NCBI RefSeq assembly: GCF_039794105.1
Contig: NZ_JBDIWA010000012.1
Coordinates: forward strand, 20,468 to 84,467
Reading direction: 5' to 3'
Source of the DNA: Kuenenia sp039794105
Lineage (GTDB): Bacteria > Planctomycetota > Brocadiia > Brocadiales > Brocadiaceae
Length of the DNA stretch: 64,000 nucleotides
Notes under the pieces: generated by a model
What the model was told of the DNA's origin: nothing
The model's input: only the letters and a program-made list of their open reading frames with translations
Database searches by the model: none
Shown: piece by piece, positions 9,251-18,756 of the stretch
Position numbering within the stretch: position 1 is the stretch's first letter
Layout: every line of letters starts with the position of its first letter
Made by a program: the position numbers and the translations under genes

Positions 9251-11962
9251 CTATGCAACAGGAACTGACGCATCCAGAATCTGCCGTATTTTATATAACA
9301 AACCAACGGGGGAAACCGGTTTGGGAACAAAATGCAAGCCTTTTTCTATTATAATGCCGTCCGTATGCAGGATATCTTCACTATAACCGCTCATAAAAAT
9401 AGTGTGTATTTTACTCGTTTCCTGCTGCATGATTTCATATACTTCTTTCCCATTTTTCTTAGGCATAACTACATCTAAGACGGCAAGTCTGATACCCGCT
9501 TTATGTTTCCGGTATTTTTTAACGGCGTCGTCGCCATCCGCTGCGGCTATAACCTCATATCCATACATTTCCAGATATTTTTCCAGCACATGCCGCAGAT
9601 CATCCTCATCTTCCGCCAGCAAAATCATTTCTTTTCCGGAAACATTATCGCTGCGTCCCGCCTCCGCTTTCATCAGCCCTTCTTCCTTCTCTGCCGCGGC
9701 TTTTCCTTTGTCTTTTAACAGGGGAAGATAGAGGGTAAAGGTGGTTCCTTTCCCGGGTTCGCTTGAACAGGTTACAAAGCCGCCGTGTTGCTCAACCATG
9801 CCATGCACCATGGAAAGGCCAAGCCCTGTACCTTTCCCCACTTCCTTCGTAGTAAAAAATGGCTCAAAGATCCTGTCTTTAATATCTTCACGGATTCCTG
9901 TTCCAGTATCCGAAATGGAAATTGCCATATATTCGCCCGGCTCCCTGTTGAATCCATGCATTTCCATAAAACAGGCATCTAATGCTTTTCTCTCACTGCT
10001 GACGTTTAACGTTCCTCCGTTGGGCATTGCATCTATTGCATTCGAATAAAGATTTATTAAAACCTGTTCAATTTGAGTACGATCCGCCAATACGTAACAA
10101 TTTTTCCCTTTCACCAATATTTTAAAGCGTATATTTTCCCGGAGTATTCCCGTTAAAAAATTTTCCGTATCGTTTATTATGCTATCCAATGGTATTTCCT
10201 GCAGATTAATCGTCTGCCTCCTGCTAAATGCAAGGAGGCTTTGGGTCAAATCCGCTGCCTTGTCCAATGATGAAAGTATGTTTTGTATGTACGTTTGGCA
10301 TTTGGCGTTTACCACCGTATCCATTTTCAATAAATTTGCATACCCCATAATTGCCATAAGGAGGTTATTAAAATTATGCGCAACACCGCTGGTAAGTCTT
10401 CCAACGGTTTCCAGTCTCTGTGCATGGATGAGATGCTCTTTCAGTTTTTCTTTTTCTTCTTCAATACGTTTGTTTTGTGTAATATTTTCTACAATAACAA
10501 TATGTGAATGCGGGGTTTCTCCCTTTTTCCACATGGGAGAAGCGGTAATATTTACCCAAACAAGAGAACCATCTTTATGGATATAACGCTTTTCCCGCGA
10601 AAATTCCTGTAGTTCGCCTTTTTTCAATTTCTCCACATTCTCCAAACCTTCCTGAAGATCATCAGGATGGGTAATATCCTGACATGCTGTGGAAAGCATT
10701 GCCTCTTCCGAATAACCCGTTATTGAACAATATTTTTTATTTACTTTGAGGAATTTACCGGTATTGGTATCAATAAGTGCAACACCGACCGCCGCCTGCT
10801 CAAATATTGCCCGAAAACGTTCTTCGCTTTCACTTAGGGCACGATTCTTCTCCTGAATCTCCTGCGCCATAGTGTTAAAGCTCTGTGCAAGACTTCCAAT
10901 CTCATCATTCCGTTTTATCAAAACTCTTTCTGAAAGATTGCCTGAGGCAAATGCCTCTGTTGTCATCTTTAATTTATTAATAGGGCAAGAAACTGATAGG
11001 GCAAAAAACACCCCAAAGATAATGGCGGATACTCCGCTTGCCGCGCCCGTTACGAGGGCGATTAACTTTATCGAATTTAAATGGGCAAACAATTCCGCTT
11101 TATCCATTTCCGCCAATAATACCCAGCTATATTCCTTTATATACCTACCCGCTCCAACTACCGGCACTCCACGGTAATCAGGATATACACCCGTAATGTC
11201 CTTCCCCGATTCCAGTATTTTGCGCACCGGTTCTGTATCCACTGCCTGTCTTATCGCGGCATTCTCAAAAAAACGGGAGTTAGTAATCATGACCTTATTT
11301 TTGTTTACCAGATATACTTCTCCTGTACTTCCCGATCCTTCATAACCGGTTGTTACCGTATTCAGTATTCCCACATCATAACAGTTAATGATCGTGCCTA
11401 TCTTCTCATTGTTTTTTGAACGCCTTGAAGTTAAAGGAGCAGTTATCGAAAGGATATTTTTGTGTCCATACGGACAGAAATGGGCAGGGCCTACATACGC
11501 ATTGCCGGGAAATAGCTTCATTCCTTCTGAGAAAATTTCCTGTCCGGAAATATCCTGCCCAATCCATTCTTTGTAAGTAGAAGCAACAACCATTCCCTTC
11601 ATGTTTACAACAGATATCCCTTCGATATGTGAATCCAACGGCTTTTTGTTGTTTGCCAGGTGCCTCGTTAACGATTTTACAAGTAAATCGTGAGAGGATA
11701 TCCCACGGTTTATTTTTTCAAGATAGTCTCTTATAAACCCATCAGAACTAAAATCGATCGTTCTGCCTTTTTTTGACTCTATAAGCGAGAGTAAATGGAT
11801 TTTTTTTGATTGTGCCATCGCAGATAGCGCATCTATTTGGCGGGTACGAAGTTTCTCTCTGGCTGTAATATAATATACTGTTGAAATTACGCAGATTGGG
11901 ATGAGCGATATGCAAAGTCCAAACGTTAATAATTTCCCTTTAATCTTGTCAAAAATCATCAT
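9251..11962 (-). CDS. Hybrid sensor histidine kinase (Cache-HAMP-PAS-HisKA-HATPase-REC)
   Basis: This is a membrane-bound sensor. A first transmembrane helix lies near residues 11-30, then a large periplasmic Cache-type sensing domain, a second helix near 300-320 and a HAMP linker (IKRNDEIGSLAQSFN). A PAS domain follows (SESEERFRAIFEQAAVGVALID). The kinase has an H-box SGVAHNFNNLLMAIMGY with the phospho-His, N-box NLYSNAIDAMP, and G-boxes DTGTGI and GKGTGLGLSMV. The C-terminal receiver has the acidic pair EDEDD, phospho-Asp in LAVLDVVMP and the conserved Lys in FVPKPVSP. No output regulator or DNA-binding gene is adjacent, so the target is unknown. The Cache domain suggests a small organic ligand, which is inference. 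Confidence 0.93.
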   Translation of the reverse strand: MMIFDKIKGKLLTFGLCISLIPICVISTVYYITAREKLRTRQIDALSAMAQSKKIHLLSLIESKKGRTIDFSSDGFIRDYLEKINRGISSHDLLVKSLTRHLANNKKPLDSHIEGISVVNMKGMVVASTYKEWIGQDISGQEIFSEGMKLFPGNAYVGPAHFCPYGHKNILSITAPLTSRRSKNNEKIGTIINCYDVGILNTVTTGYEGSGSTGEVYLVNKNKVMITNSRFFENAAIRQAVDTEPVRKILESGKDITGVYPDYRGVPVVGAGRYIKEYSWVLLAEMDKAELFAHLNSIKLIALVTGAASGVSAIIFGVFFALSVSCPINKLKMTTEAFASGNLSERVLIKRNDEIGSLAQSFNTMAQEIQEKNRALSESEERFRAIFEQAAVGVALIDTNTGKFLKVNKKYCSITGYSEEAMLSTACQDITHPDDLQEGLENVEKLKKGELQEFSREKRYIHKDGSLVWVNITASPMWKKGETPHSHIVIVENITQNKRIEEEKEKLKEHLIHAQRLETVGRLTSGVAHNFNNLLMAIMGYANLLKMDTVVNAKCQTYIQNILSSLDKAADLTQSLLAFSRRQTINLQEIPLDSIINDTENFLTGILRENIRFKILVKGKNCYVLADRTQIEQVLINLYSNAIDAMPNGGTLNVSSERKALDACFMEMHGFNREPGEYMAISISDTGTGIREDIKDRIFEPFFTTKEVGKGTGLGLSMVHGMVEQHGGFVTCSSEPGKGTTFTLYLPLLKDKGKAAAEKEEGLMKAEAGRSDNVSGKEMILLAEDEDDLRHVLEKYLEMYGYEVIAAADGDDAVKKYRKHKAGIRLAVLDVVMPKKNGKEVYEIMQQETSKIHTIFMSGYSEDILHTDGIIIEKGLHFVPKPVSPVGLLYKIRQILDASVPVA

Positions 11963-12041
11963 TTTTTTACCAAAAAGGTCTGTAAGAAATTTAAATCAGG
12001 TTGCCTTTTTAAAATACAAAAAACCAACGACATTCATTTTT

Positions 12042-12110
12042 ACCCACCCCTCAATCCCCTCCCAGGAGAGGAATTATCAAATTCCCCTCTTGGGAGGGGC
12101 AGGGGTGGGT
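12042..12110. repeat. GC-rich hairpin repeat
   Basis: The arms are about 31-34 bp with a short ATCAA loop and few mismatches. The outer part is ACCCACCCCT against AGGGGTGGGT. A T-rich run follows on the plus side, so it could act as a terminator, but no plus-strand gene ends here. It looks more like a dispersed hairpin element. Confidence 0.8.
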
Positions 12111-12351
12111 TTGTTTATTGATCAACTAAAAATATTGAAATTCCTATACTTTTAATTATGGAATAAATGCGACCTACTGTACATTTAAGATACTCCCTTG
12201 TCAAGAATCGAACAGCAGCTTAAAATAATCCACTTTATTTGTCTCTTCCGCCTTACAACCTGGCGCAGCATTTGGCCGCAACCAAACTCGAAATGCGAAT
12301 ATCGAAATACGAAACAAATTCAAATGACAAAAAACCCAATGCTCCAAACTT

Positions 12352-12379
12352 GTAGAGACGCACGGCCGTGCGTCTCTAC
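12352..12379. repeat. Perfect 28-bp palindrome, GTAGAGACGC family
   Basis: The half-site GTAGAGACGCACGG is followed directly by its exact reverse complement. A related perfect 30-bp palindrome is at 58441 and an imperfect one at 1578. Confidence 0.9.
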
Positions 12380-12787
12380 TAATCAATGCCTTACGGTGCT
12401 GCATTTTTGAAAAATGCGCATTAAAAACAAGAAGTTGCTGGATAGTAGCACAGATTTATTCCCTCCCGGCTTTGCTCAAAACACGTGTTTTTGTAACACT
12501 TTAGTTTTTTCATACATTCAATATCTGATGTTGTATATCACAGAAAAACTACGAAAAAAAGTTGTATTTACCTGTGTGTTTTACTATTATTCTGACTCCT
12601 CAAAAAAGAACCTGTTGTGTCACTTTGCAGGCGCATTTCCGATTTTTTATAAAAATGCAATTAGTATGGAAGGTTAATAGTAACTCAAGCTTCCAGCTTG
12701 AGGGTAAAATATCGCAAGCAGGATACTTGTGTTGCAAAGGTAAAACTTGTTTTTTAGTGTATATAGCTGAAAGGAGAGTGTATTGTC

Positions 12788-13699
12788 ATGTCCGCAAAAT
12801 TAATTAAAGGTACAGAGATTGGCGAACAAATATTAGAGGAAATTACCGGTGAAGTAGCGGAAATAAAGAAGAGACACGGCGTTGTTCCAGGCCTGGTAAC
12901 AATCCTTGTCGGAGAAAACCCGGCATCCATGTCGTATGTAACCTTAAAAATCAAAACCGCTCACCGGGTGGGTTTTAAAGAGGTGCAGGATTCACAACCG
13001 GCGGATATTTCAGAAAAGAATCTTCTCGCCCTTATTGAAAAGTACAACCACGACGATTCAATTCACGGCATCCTTGTCCAGCTTCCACTCCCGAAACATA
13101 TTTATGAAAAGAAGGTGCTTAATGCCATTGATCCGGACAAGGATGTTGATGGGTTTCATCCCGTAAATGTCGGGCGTCTTATGATCGGAGGCAATGAGGT
13201 TAAATTCCCGCCCTGCACCCCCGCCGGCATTCAGGAATTGATTGTACGGTCAGGCGTTGAAACCCGCGGCGCGGAGGTGGTTGTGGTTGGGCGTTCTAAC
13301 ATTGTGGGAAAACCAATCGCGAATATGATGCTTCAGAAAGGGAAAGGGGCGGACGCTACGGTAACAATAGTCCATACACAAACAAGAAACATGGCGGAAC
13401 ACTGCAAACGCGCGGACGTCCTTATTGTTGCCGCAGGAGTTCCCGGGCTGGTAAAACCCGAATGGATAAAACCTGGCGCGTGTGTAATTGATGTGGGGGT
13501 AAACAGGGTAGGCGAAAAACCCAGCAAGAACGACCCAAACAAAATGGTTGCTCTTTTAAAAGGAGATGTTGATTTTGAAGCGGCGAGTGAAATTGCAGGA
13601 TTTATTACCCCTGTTCCCGGAGGAGTAGGCCCTATGACCATTACAATGCTTATGAGAAATACCCTCAGGTCTCTGAAGTTTAAACTGGGGATAAAATAG
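12788..13699 (+). CDS. folD: Methylenetetrahydrofolate dehydrogenase / methenyltetrahydrofolate cyclohydrolase
   Basis: FolD is a cytosolic bifunctional enzyme that oxidises 5,10-methylene-THF with NADP and hydrolyses methenyl-THF to 10-formyl-THF. The catalytic region SYVTLKIKTAHRVGF carries the Tyr and Lys of the family. Also present are QLPLPKHI, DPDKDVDGFHPVNVGRL, PCTPAGIQELI, the dinucleotide-binding VVVGRSNIVGKP and the closing FITPVPGGVGPMTI. At 303 residues the length is normal. AAGGAGAG lies about 10 nt before ATG 12788. In acetogens and anammox bacteria FolD also serves the methyl branch of the Wood-Ljungdahl pathway; no other gene of that pathway is adjacent. Confidence 0.97.
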   Translation: MSAKLIKGTEIGEQILEEITGEVAEIKKRHGVVPGLVTILVGENPASMSYVTLKIKTAHRVGFKEVQDSQPADISEKNLLALIEKYNHDDSIHGILVQLPLPKHIYEKKVLNAIDPDKDVDGFHPVNVGRLMIGGNEVKFPPCTPAGIQELIVRSGVETRGAEVVVVGRSNIVGKPIANMMLQKGKGADATVTIVHTQTRNMAEHCKRADVLIVAAGVPGLVKPEWIKPGACVIDVGVNRVGEKPSKNDPNKMVALLKGDVDFEAASEIAGFITPVPGGVGPMTITMLMRNTLRSLKFKLGIK

Positions 13700-13716
13700 A
13701 AAATTACGCTTTCATC

Positions 13717-13766
13717 CGGAGGTCGGAGGTCCGCGAAAAACACGGATCTCTGACTTCTGACTTCTA
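13717..13766. repeat. Short heptad repeat between convergent genes
   Basis: Units GGAGGTC occur twice on the left and CTGACTT/TCTGACT units on the right. It lies between the folD stop and the end of the convergent surface-protein gene. Weakly palindromic. Confidence 0.6.
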
Positions 13767-13774
13767 ACCTTACA

Positions 13775-16774
13775 CTATCGAGTTACTCTTACTTTCACTT
13801 TTGCCTTACTATTTGAGTCGCTTGACACAAACCTTGCCGTTGCATTTCCCCTCTTTACGCCCTCAATCGTAAACACAGCCTGTCCATTATCATCTGTGAT
13901 TGCATTTTCCGGAGATATGGAAATATTGTTTCCTCCCTTAATGATTTCCCATATTACCAGCACACCATAGCGAGGGTCGCCACCCTTACATGCAACTGTT
14001 ATCGTAACCGGTGCGGAAGAAGTACGGGCAATTTCCGTAATCTGCTGATCTGCAGATACAGTCTCCCTATTACACTGCGCTGACGTTTTGAATGACATTT
14101 CACTGCCGTACAACGTCCCCACGCTGTTTTTTGCTACCAGCCGGTAATAATACGTTGTACTGAAACTCAGGCTACTGACACTACTATTTATAGAAATATC
14201 ATCATATCCGCCAACCGTTAGTTCTTCTGTTGTATTATCATAAGAACCGCTCACCGTTCCATACTCAAACCATGCTATCGTTGACAGTCCGGCGGCATTA
14301 ATTGTCCCGTGCAATGTAGCCGATTCAACGGTTATATATAACGCCTCTCCCGTAGTTACTTCCCCATTTACCGAAAGTGAGCTGTCGAATCGTGATATAA
14401 ATGCATTGCCCGACTCACTATTAAAACCGGCGCTATATGCTGCTTCTGTAACCGGGAAATCATTCGAATACGTTGAACCTGCAATATACACACCTCCGGC
14501 AGCACCCAAAACCATCGCGAGGGATTTATCATCATCCGCCCCCCCAAGATACGTTGAAGCAAGCAGACTGGTCAGATCGCTGTTGAATTTTGAGAGAAAC
14601 ACATCCGCACTGCCGTTAAATGATTCGTCAAAAACGTTAGCAGTTGTAGGAAAGTCTTCTGATTTGGTAATGCCAGTTACATACACATTATCTTCAGCAT
14701 CTGTTGCTACTGCATACGCCTCTTCATAATCCGAGCCGCCAAGATAGGTTGATGCAAGCAGACTGGTTAAATCATCATTAAACTTCGATACAAAGACGTC
14801 TCCCCCATAATAAGACGAATCATATGCACCGGCAGTTGTGGGAAAATCCGCAGACTCTGTTGAACCTGTATAACCTGTTACATATACGTTTCCGCTTGAA
14901 TCCAGCGCCAATGAATAAGCGCCGTCATAATCATATCCACCAAGATAGGTTGAAGCAAGCAGGCTGGTCAGATCGCTGTTGAATTTCGAGAGAAACGCAT
15001 CCGCACTGCCATTAAATGATTCGTCAAAAACGTCGTCAGTCACCGGAAAGTCTTCTGATTTGGTAATGCCCGTTACATACGCATTATTATTTGCATCAAG
15101 AGCAAGTGAATAGGCTCCGTCATACTCTGACCCTCCCAGATATGTCGAGGCCAGCAAACTGGTTAGACCATCATCGAATTTTGTGATAAAAACATCTCTG
15201 TATAAGCCGGAAGATGACGTATCGTAAGCGCCTTCGGTGGTGGGAAAGTTAGTAGAGGAGGTCATACCCGCTACATATACATTGCCGTTTATATCAATCG
15301 CCAGCGAGCGGGCTTCTTCACTATACGACCCGCCCAGATATGTTGACGCCAATAAACTGCCAAGATCACCGCTCAACTTCGACACAAAGGCATCACCGCC
15401 GGAATACGAGGCGTCATACGCATCTCCCGTTACAGGAAAATCTTTTGAATAAGTAAAGCCCGCTATGTAGAGGTTATCTCCTGAATCAATCGCCAGTGCA
15501 TGGGCATCTTCAGTATTAGAACCGCCAAGATATGTTGAAGCAAGAAGACTCGTCAGGTCATTGCTGAATTTTGAGATAAAGACATCTTTATTACCGCTGG
15601 AAGAGGTTGCATATGCATCATCTGTCACAGGAAAGTCATCTGACATTGTTACTCCAAGAACAAACACATTATCATTTGAGTCCACTGCCAAAGACCTGCA
15701 CTCTTCGTCAGAAGAACCTCCCAAAAAAGTAGATGAAATCATAGGGTCAATGATGAGTTCCTTTGACCTGTCAAAATTACCCGTTCGGAAGCCATAGATA
15801 AATTTATCACCAATAGCGATTTCCGTTGTATTGTTTGCAAATGCAGGTTTCGCACCCTTACTATTTGCCGTTCTGCGCCATCCGTACTTCTTATTTTCTC
15901 CGGTACGACGCCCCCTGTTGTCTGATATCTTTTCACCCTCATGAAGATAATATGCCACAGGCACATCTACTTTTTTGCCGTTGATAATCTGATACGCAAC
16001 AGGGCGCGAAAATGTTGCCATCCCGGTTTGTGTTTCAACCGCAAGTCCGCCATAATCATTAATTTTTAATGCGCTTCTTTCTGCCGTTTCAAGGAAAACC
16101 CTTATTTCGTCGGGGTTTGCCCCTGTTTTTACATAAAACAGCTTTTCTACGGCATTTCCATACGCTTTTAATTTCAATTCTATCCCCTCGTACACCTCTC
16201 CCAGACTTACCATCCTGTAGCTTGAAATTGCGGACATCCATTTCCCTGTGTCATCTCCCTTAAAATAATTGATCTTCGTTGCCGCCTCTTCTTCCCCTCG
16301 TATTCCGGATACGGTACTGCCCGCAAGTTTTTCCCGGAGAATGAAAAATCCCCTCTTTTCACCGTCAATGCCTTCCTTGCCGGAACTTTTCTCAATTGTT
16401 TCGGAGAAATCAGCGGGAGTCGTCTTGTTTTTAGCCTTACACGCACTTAATGCCTGTTTTTTTTGATGCTCCGGCAATACATACACCATCTCTCCGTTTT
16501 TTGTGACAAACACTGTGCCGCAGAAGATGTGCGTATAAAATGCCACCCGTTCATCCTGCTGCCCCTTGTTGACAATAAAAGGCATCTCCATTTTCACAAT
16601 CTTTTCAACGGCTCTTTTGCCCTTTGTTTGCTGTCCGCTCCCGCCAAACAACTCATATTTGGAAACAGGCGTTTGTATATCAGGTTTCTCACCTGCTGAA
16701 TATGCCTGTTTAAAAGAAAACACCCATAGTGCAATGCATATCAAAAATGCCAACGCAACGTTCCTGTTCTTCAT
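13775..16774 (-). CDS. Secreted SBBP-repeat beta-propeller protein with FN3-like and Ig-like C-terminal domains
   Basis: An N-terminal signal peptide (MKNRNVALAFLICIALWVFSF, cut near YSAG) shows export. Residues of roughly 60-350 form the N-terminal domain often found before SBBP repeats (MEMPFIVNKGQQDERVAFYTH). Seven SBBP repeats of about 62 residues follow, each opening STYLGG (first copy STFLGG) and containing a Leu-Ala-x-Asp, Gly-Asn-x-Tyr-x-x-Gly core, giving a predicted beta-propeller. Then come a fibronectin-III-like segment (YYYRLVAKNSVGTLYGSEMSF) and an Ig-like C-terminus (DDNGQAVFTIEG...KVKVRVTR). ATG 16774 has GAGGGG upstream; the longer reading frame lacks this. The repeats are near-identical in parts at DNA level, suggesting recent duplication. 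Likely a cell-surface or S-layer-associated protein. Confidence 0.85.
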   Translation of the reverse strand: MKNRNVALAFLICIALWVFSFKQAYSAGEKPDIQTPVSKYELFGGSGQQTKGKRAVEKIVKMEMPFIVNKGQQDERVAFYTHIFCGTVFVTKNGEMVYVLPEHQKKQALSACKAKNKTTPADFSETIEKSSGKEGIDGEKRGFFILREKLAGSTVSGIRGEEEAATKINYFKGDDTGKWMSAISSYRMVSLGEVYEGIELKLKAYGNAVEKLFYVKTGANPDEIRVFLETAERSALKINDYGGLAVETQTGMATFSRPVAYQIINGKKVDVPVAYYLHEGEKISDNRGRRTGENKKYGWRRTANSKGAKPAFANNTTEIAIGDKFIYGFRTGNFDRSKELIIDPMISSTFLGGSSDEECRSLAVDSNDNVFVLGVTMSDDFPVTDDAYATSSSGNKDVFISKFSNDLTSLLASTYLGGSNTEDAHALAIDSGDNLYIAGFTYSKDFPVTGDAYDASYSGGDAFVSKLSGDLGSLLASTYLGGSYSEEARSLAIDINGNVYVAGMTSSTNFPTTEGAYDTSSSGLYRDVFITKFDDGLTSLLASTYLGGSEYDGAYSLALDANNNAYVTGITKSEDFPVTDDVFDESFNGSADAFLSKFNSDLTSLLASTYLGGYDYDGAYSLALDSSGNVYVTGYTGSTESADFPTTAGAYDSSYYGGDVFVSKFNDDLTSLLASTYLGGSDYEEAYAVATDAEDNVYVTGITKSEDFPTTANVFDESFNGSADVFLSKFNSDLTSLLASTYLGGADDDKSLAMVLGAAGGVYIAGSTYSNDFPVTEAAYSAGFNSESGNAFISRFDSSLSVNGEVTTGEALYITVESATLHGTINAAGLSTIAWFEYGTVSGSYDNTTEELTVGGYDDISINSSVSSLSFSTTYYYRLVAKNSVGTLYGSEMSFKTSAQCNRETVSADQQITEIARTSSAPVTITVACKGGDPRYGVLVIWEIIKGGNNISISPENAITDDNGQAVFTIEGVKRGNATARFVSSDSNSKAKVKVRVTR

Positions 16775-16812
16775 CTCAAAAATTCCCCTCCTCGGGTTCT
16801 TGCAAAGATATA

Positions 16813-16830
16813 GACATGGCATGCCATGTC
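16813..16830. repeat. Perfect 18-bp palindrome GACATGGCA-TGCCATGTC
   Basis: The core is followed on the right by CCTAC, giving a half-match to the GTAG...CTAC palindromes at 12352 and 58441. It lies between the SBBP gene and the arylsulfotransferase-like gene. Confidence 0.7.
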
Positions 16831-16842
16831 CCTACTATTATG

Positions 16843-18060
16843 TTATCGTAAATTAGGAATTTCCTCTGCGGTATAAAATGTGGCTTTAAAAATGGAATTA
16901 TCAATCACATCTTCTTTATTCGCATAAAAATAAGGACTTACATATTCCCATACCACTTCCTTGTCGGATGTTACCTGAAATATGCGGCCAAAACACCCTT
17001 CGGTGATAAGGGTATTCCCGTTTGATAATCTTTGCGCTCCCGATATTGTAGGGCTGAAAAAATTAATTGCCGGCACATCACGGTATCGCCACACAATCTC
17101 TTTTGTATCCCGGTTTAGTTCTATTACCCTGGAATAGGGGACGGGTTCAGACTTCCGCTGCTGTCCGTTGTCGAATACAAGTATATTGCCATTTTTAAGG
17201 ATGCGTGGGTCATGCTGCTGGGCAAAGGTAGAGTGTCCGAGCTTCCAGACAAATTTCCCGGTATTCTTGTCAATAATTCCAACGGTAGAGATATTCCGGA
17301 AACTCACCATTACCTGGTTGTCCTCTTCTAACGGAACAACGGCATTTGCGTGCGTCCACTCATCCCTGGGGCAATTTGATTGAATAACATCCGTATCGAA
17401 ATCAAGGTGATCCTTCGCATGCCACTTCCATACCCGACTTCCATTCGCATCTACCTCTATAATAATATCCGCCCACATATCGCCTTTTTTGCCGGAACCT
17501 TCTGTCCCCCCTTGTACCTGGTCTCTTATCTCCGCCGGCAATTTTTCCACCGCCAGGTAAATGGCGCCTCCGGAAGAGGTACGCCTGCCGTCATGGTGAT
17601 GGTAGGGATTGCGAAGCTCCCATACAATATTTCCTTTCCAGTCCACTTCCATCATAATGCCCCCTTTAAAACTGCTCCAGTTTGGCCACAGATCCCAGGC
17701 GCCGTCATCCTCCACCTGCCCGTTATAGAAAAGATTGCCATTCGGCAGTAAATAGCCATATACACCGGGGGCATAAGGCAAATTCCACTGATGCGCCACC
17801 TTGCCGTCATTCGTATCAATAAGAAATACTTCGCCGCAGGTATTATTCATTGGAGTAAAAAGAACATATCCCATAGCAGCTTTTTCCCTGTCAATTGCAA
17901 CAACGCCTGTGCGGCTAACCCTACGGAAGGTTTGCTGGTCTATCGTCAACTTATACGCCAGGTCATCGGCTTGTATGCCTTTACCTTGCCAGCCGCTAAT
18001 CAATGCCGTGAAACCTAAAATATACATCGCTGTTTTTATTATTTGTTTTGAGCTTTTCAT
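16843..18060 (-). CDS. Arylsulfotransferase-like (ASST) exported protein, copy 1
   Basis: The 405-residue protein begins with a signal peptide (MKSSKQIIKTAMYILGFTALISG, cut near IQADD). The rest is a six-bladed propeller of the arylsulfotransferase type: repeated strands such as GKVAHQWNLPYAPGVYGYLLPNGNLFY, GNIVWELRNPYHHHDGRRTSSGGAIYLA, FVWKLGHSTFAQQHDPRILKNGNILVFDNG and QRLSNGNTLITEGCFGRIFQV. Conserved His residues in the HHHDGRR and QQHD segments sit where the family keeps its active-site His. Classical enzymes move sulfate between phenolic compounds; many distant relatives have unknown roles. A paralogue of identical length lies at 50927. Downstream on the same strand is the SBBP gene, about 70 nt away, so the two may be cotranscribed. 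Confidence 0.8.
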   Translation of the reverse strand: MKSSKQIIKTAMYILGFTALISGWQGKGIQADDLAYKLTIDQQTFRRVSRTGVVAIDREKAAMGYVLFTPMNNTCGEVFLIDTNDGKVAHQWNLPYAPGVYGYLLPNGNLFYNGQVEDDGAWDLWPNWSSFKGGIMMEVDWKGNIVWELRNPYHHHDGRRTSSGGAIYLAVEKLPAEIRDQVQGGTEGSGKKGDMWADIIIEVDANGSRVWKWHAKDHLDFDTDVIQSNCPRDEWTHANAVVPLEEDNQVMVSFRNISTVGIIDKNTGKFVWKLGHSTFAQQHDPRILKNGNILVFDNGQQRKSEPVPYSRVIELNRDTKEIVWRYRDVPAINFFSPTISGAQRLSNGNTLITEGCFGRIFQVTSDKEVVWEYVSPYFYANKEDVIDNSIFKATFYTAEEIPNLR

Positions 18061-18756
18061 ACTCAGTTTTTCCTATAAAATGCCTTTGAGTTTATAATAC
18101 AATCCTGCGGCAGATACAAAATATCTAGAATGCGAACGCTTTATTTTGACGGTTCAATTTGTAACAACAACCTAATGTTTTCTATTGTTGCCATGCCTCC
18201 TTTCCCCCTAAACTGGCATAGCCAGAACATATCAAGCACAAAATGGGAATTTGTTTTGGATTTCTGATTTCACAATTAAGGAAAATGGGATTGGGATGTT
18301 TTTGCTATTCTTTTACTATGCCAACACCCTATTTGCAAATAAAAAATGCCATAATACACCATAATGGCACAATGATTATTGCAACAATTTGTAACACTTT
18401 AGTTTTTCAAAAAATTCCAATAATAGCGCTGTTTTCCACACGATGCAGGGACGACAGACAACGGACATCCTTCGTCTCTCGTCTCTCGTCTCTCGTCTCT
18501 CGTCTCTCGTTTCTCGTCTTTCATCTCCTGTCTCTCATGCTTCGTCTCTCGCTCTTACGTTTTTCAAAAAACTAAAGTGTTACAATCCCACTTGCCTTGT
18601 ACTATATTGCCGATAACGGCAAGCAGGACCTTGCATCCGCTTTGTCAAATTGATACACTTCCCACGTTGGAGGAGAAAACCTGTTTTTTACAGAGTTTTT
18701 CAGAAAATCACCTTATTGCCAATCGCTCAATTTTTTTAAAAGGCCACGTTAAGCAG
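18061..18756. other. Gap between divergent genes
   Basis: Apart from the repeat unit at 18389-18585 this 700-bp stretch is AT-rich. It contains weak similarity to the dispersed palindromes near 18240 (TTTGTTTTGGATTTCTGATTT). No further gene is supported: in-frame codons upstream of 18757 run through the repeat and do not resemble protein. Confidence 0.6.
18389..18585. repeat. Inverted repeats enclosing a CGTCTCT heptad tract
   Basis: The outer arms are TTGTAACACTTTAGTTTTTC (18389 onward) and AAAACTAAAGTGTTACAA (ending 18585), almost exact reverse complements. Between them lies a run of CGTCTCT units (about 18475-18555). The same end sequence occurs at 12492 and, altered, at 28324. The unit looks like a small non-coding element. 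Confidence 0.75.

Larger units (their letters stand above)
11963..12787. other. Gene-free gap with several hairpin repeats
   Basis: About 820 bp without a recognisable gene. It holds a strong hairpin at 12042-12110 (ACCCACCCCT...CCCCTCCCAGGAGAGGAATT facing AATTCCCCTCTTGGGAGGGG). Near 12290-12335 is a piece like the left arm of the large palindromes (ATCGAAATACGAAACAAATT). A perfect palindrome lies at 12352-12379 and a copy of TGTAACACTTTAGTTTTTT at 12492-12510. The folD promoter should lie near 12700, but I see no convincing box. Confidence 0.7.

Noticed and set aside
14368..15452. Open frames opposite the SBBP-repeat gene
   Set aside because: They repeat with the same period as the SBBP units and are shadows of that coding sequence.
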